Assembly (NCBI GenBank): GCA_964486825.1
Contig: CAZAQS010000118.1
Span: forward strand, 1 to 13,877
DNA length: 13,877 nt
From: CAZAQS01 sp964486825
GTDB lineage: Bacteria; Chloroflexota; Anaerolineae; Anaerolineales; UBA4823
Direction: 5' to 3'
Part shown: in pieces, positions 13,827 to 13,877 of the stretch
Layout of the letters: each line of letters opens with the position of its first letter
How positions within the stretch are numbered: the stretch's first letter is position 1
Position numbers and translations under genes: made by a program
Notes under the pieces: generated by a model
Databases searched by the model: none
What the model was told of the DNA's origin: nothing
Seen by the model: the letters and a program-made list of their open reading frames with translations, nothing else

Positions 13827-13877
13827 AGGGATTGCAGGTACAGCCAGATTGCATGCAGCTCTTCATCGTTCATGCCC
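13811..13877 (-). CDS. C-terminal end of a probable cytochrome c-type protein (cut by window edge)
   Basis: Only the last 21 residues are visible, ending MNDEELHAIWLYLQSLPVFP at the TAG (13813-13811). The pattern M-[ND]-[DE]-E-L-x-A-[IL]-W-x-YL-x-SLP is typical of the final helix of class I cytochrome c domains, where the aromatic residue packs against the haem. No CxxCH can be seen because the rest lies outside the window. The same helix occurs in some other haem or c-type proteins, so the family call is probable but not certain. Confidence 0.55.
   Translation of the reverse strand, partial: GMNDEELHAIWLYLQSLPVFP

Overview
The window looks like chromosomal DNA of a GC-rich bacterium. The gene content fits Chloroflexota, perhaps an Anaerolineae-type metagenome bin: large secreted proteases with modular tails, one of them ending in a FLPLI motif; a many-pass NarL-type sensor kinase; a LmbE-family deacetylase; and a DraG-like remnant. 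This placement is inference, because no rRNA or tRNA gene is present. A run of ten Ns (4764-4773) shows it is a draft assembly.

Layout. A hydantoinase/oxoprolinase N-terminus runs off the left edge on the minus strand (1-551). It diverges from typA/bipA (872-2728, plus) across a 320-bp spacer holding a promoter candidate and hairpins. typA is followed after 53 bp by a LmbE/PIG-L deacetylase (2782-3558). Converging on that pair is a compact minus-strand operon with overlapping stops and starts: SAM methyltransferase (5489-4842), P-loop kinase-like protein (4845-4159) and NUDIX hydrolase (4159-3698). Divergent from the operon is a 948-residue secreted metalloprotease with eleven plant-type leucine-rich repeats (5781-8627). 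It converges on a secreted subtilisin-like protease with a PKD domain (10544-8724). Behind the subtilase lies a 52-codon remnant of an ADP-ribosylglycohydrolase (10695-10853, plus). The right part is a two-component system on the minus strand: a multi-pass sensor kinase (13664-11574) followed by a NarL/LuxR response regulator (11537-10893), both apparently starting at TTG. At the right edge the last 21 residues of a probable cytochrome c domain are visible (13877-13811), with a terminator-like hairpin over its stop codon.

How the genes may work together. The methyltransferase-kinase-NUDIX trio is almost certainly one transcript and may act on one small molecule or nucleotide. The two convergent secreted proteases suggest extracellular protein turnover. 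The two-component pair is self-contained; its targets are unknown, though the neighbouring subtilase, transcribed in the same direction, is a possible one. No CRISPR array, tRNA, rRNA, insertion sequence or phage gene was seen. The most unusual items are the metalloprotease-LRR fusion, the tightly coupled trio of unknown substrate, the broken ADP-ribosylglycohydrolase and the structured leaders or operators in front of typA and the two proteases.
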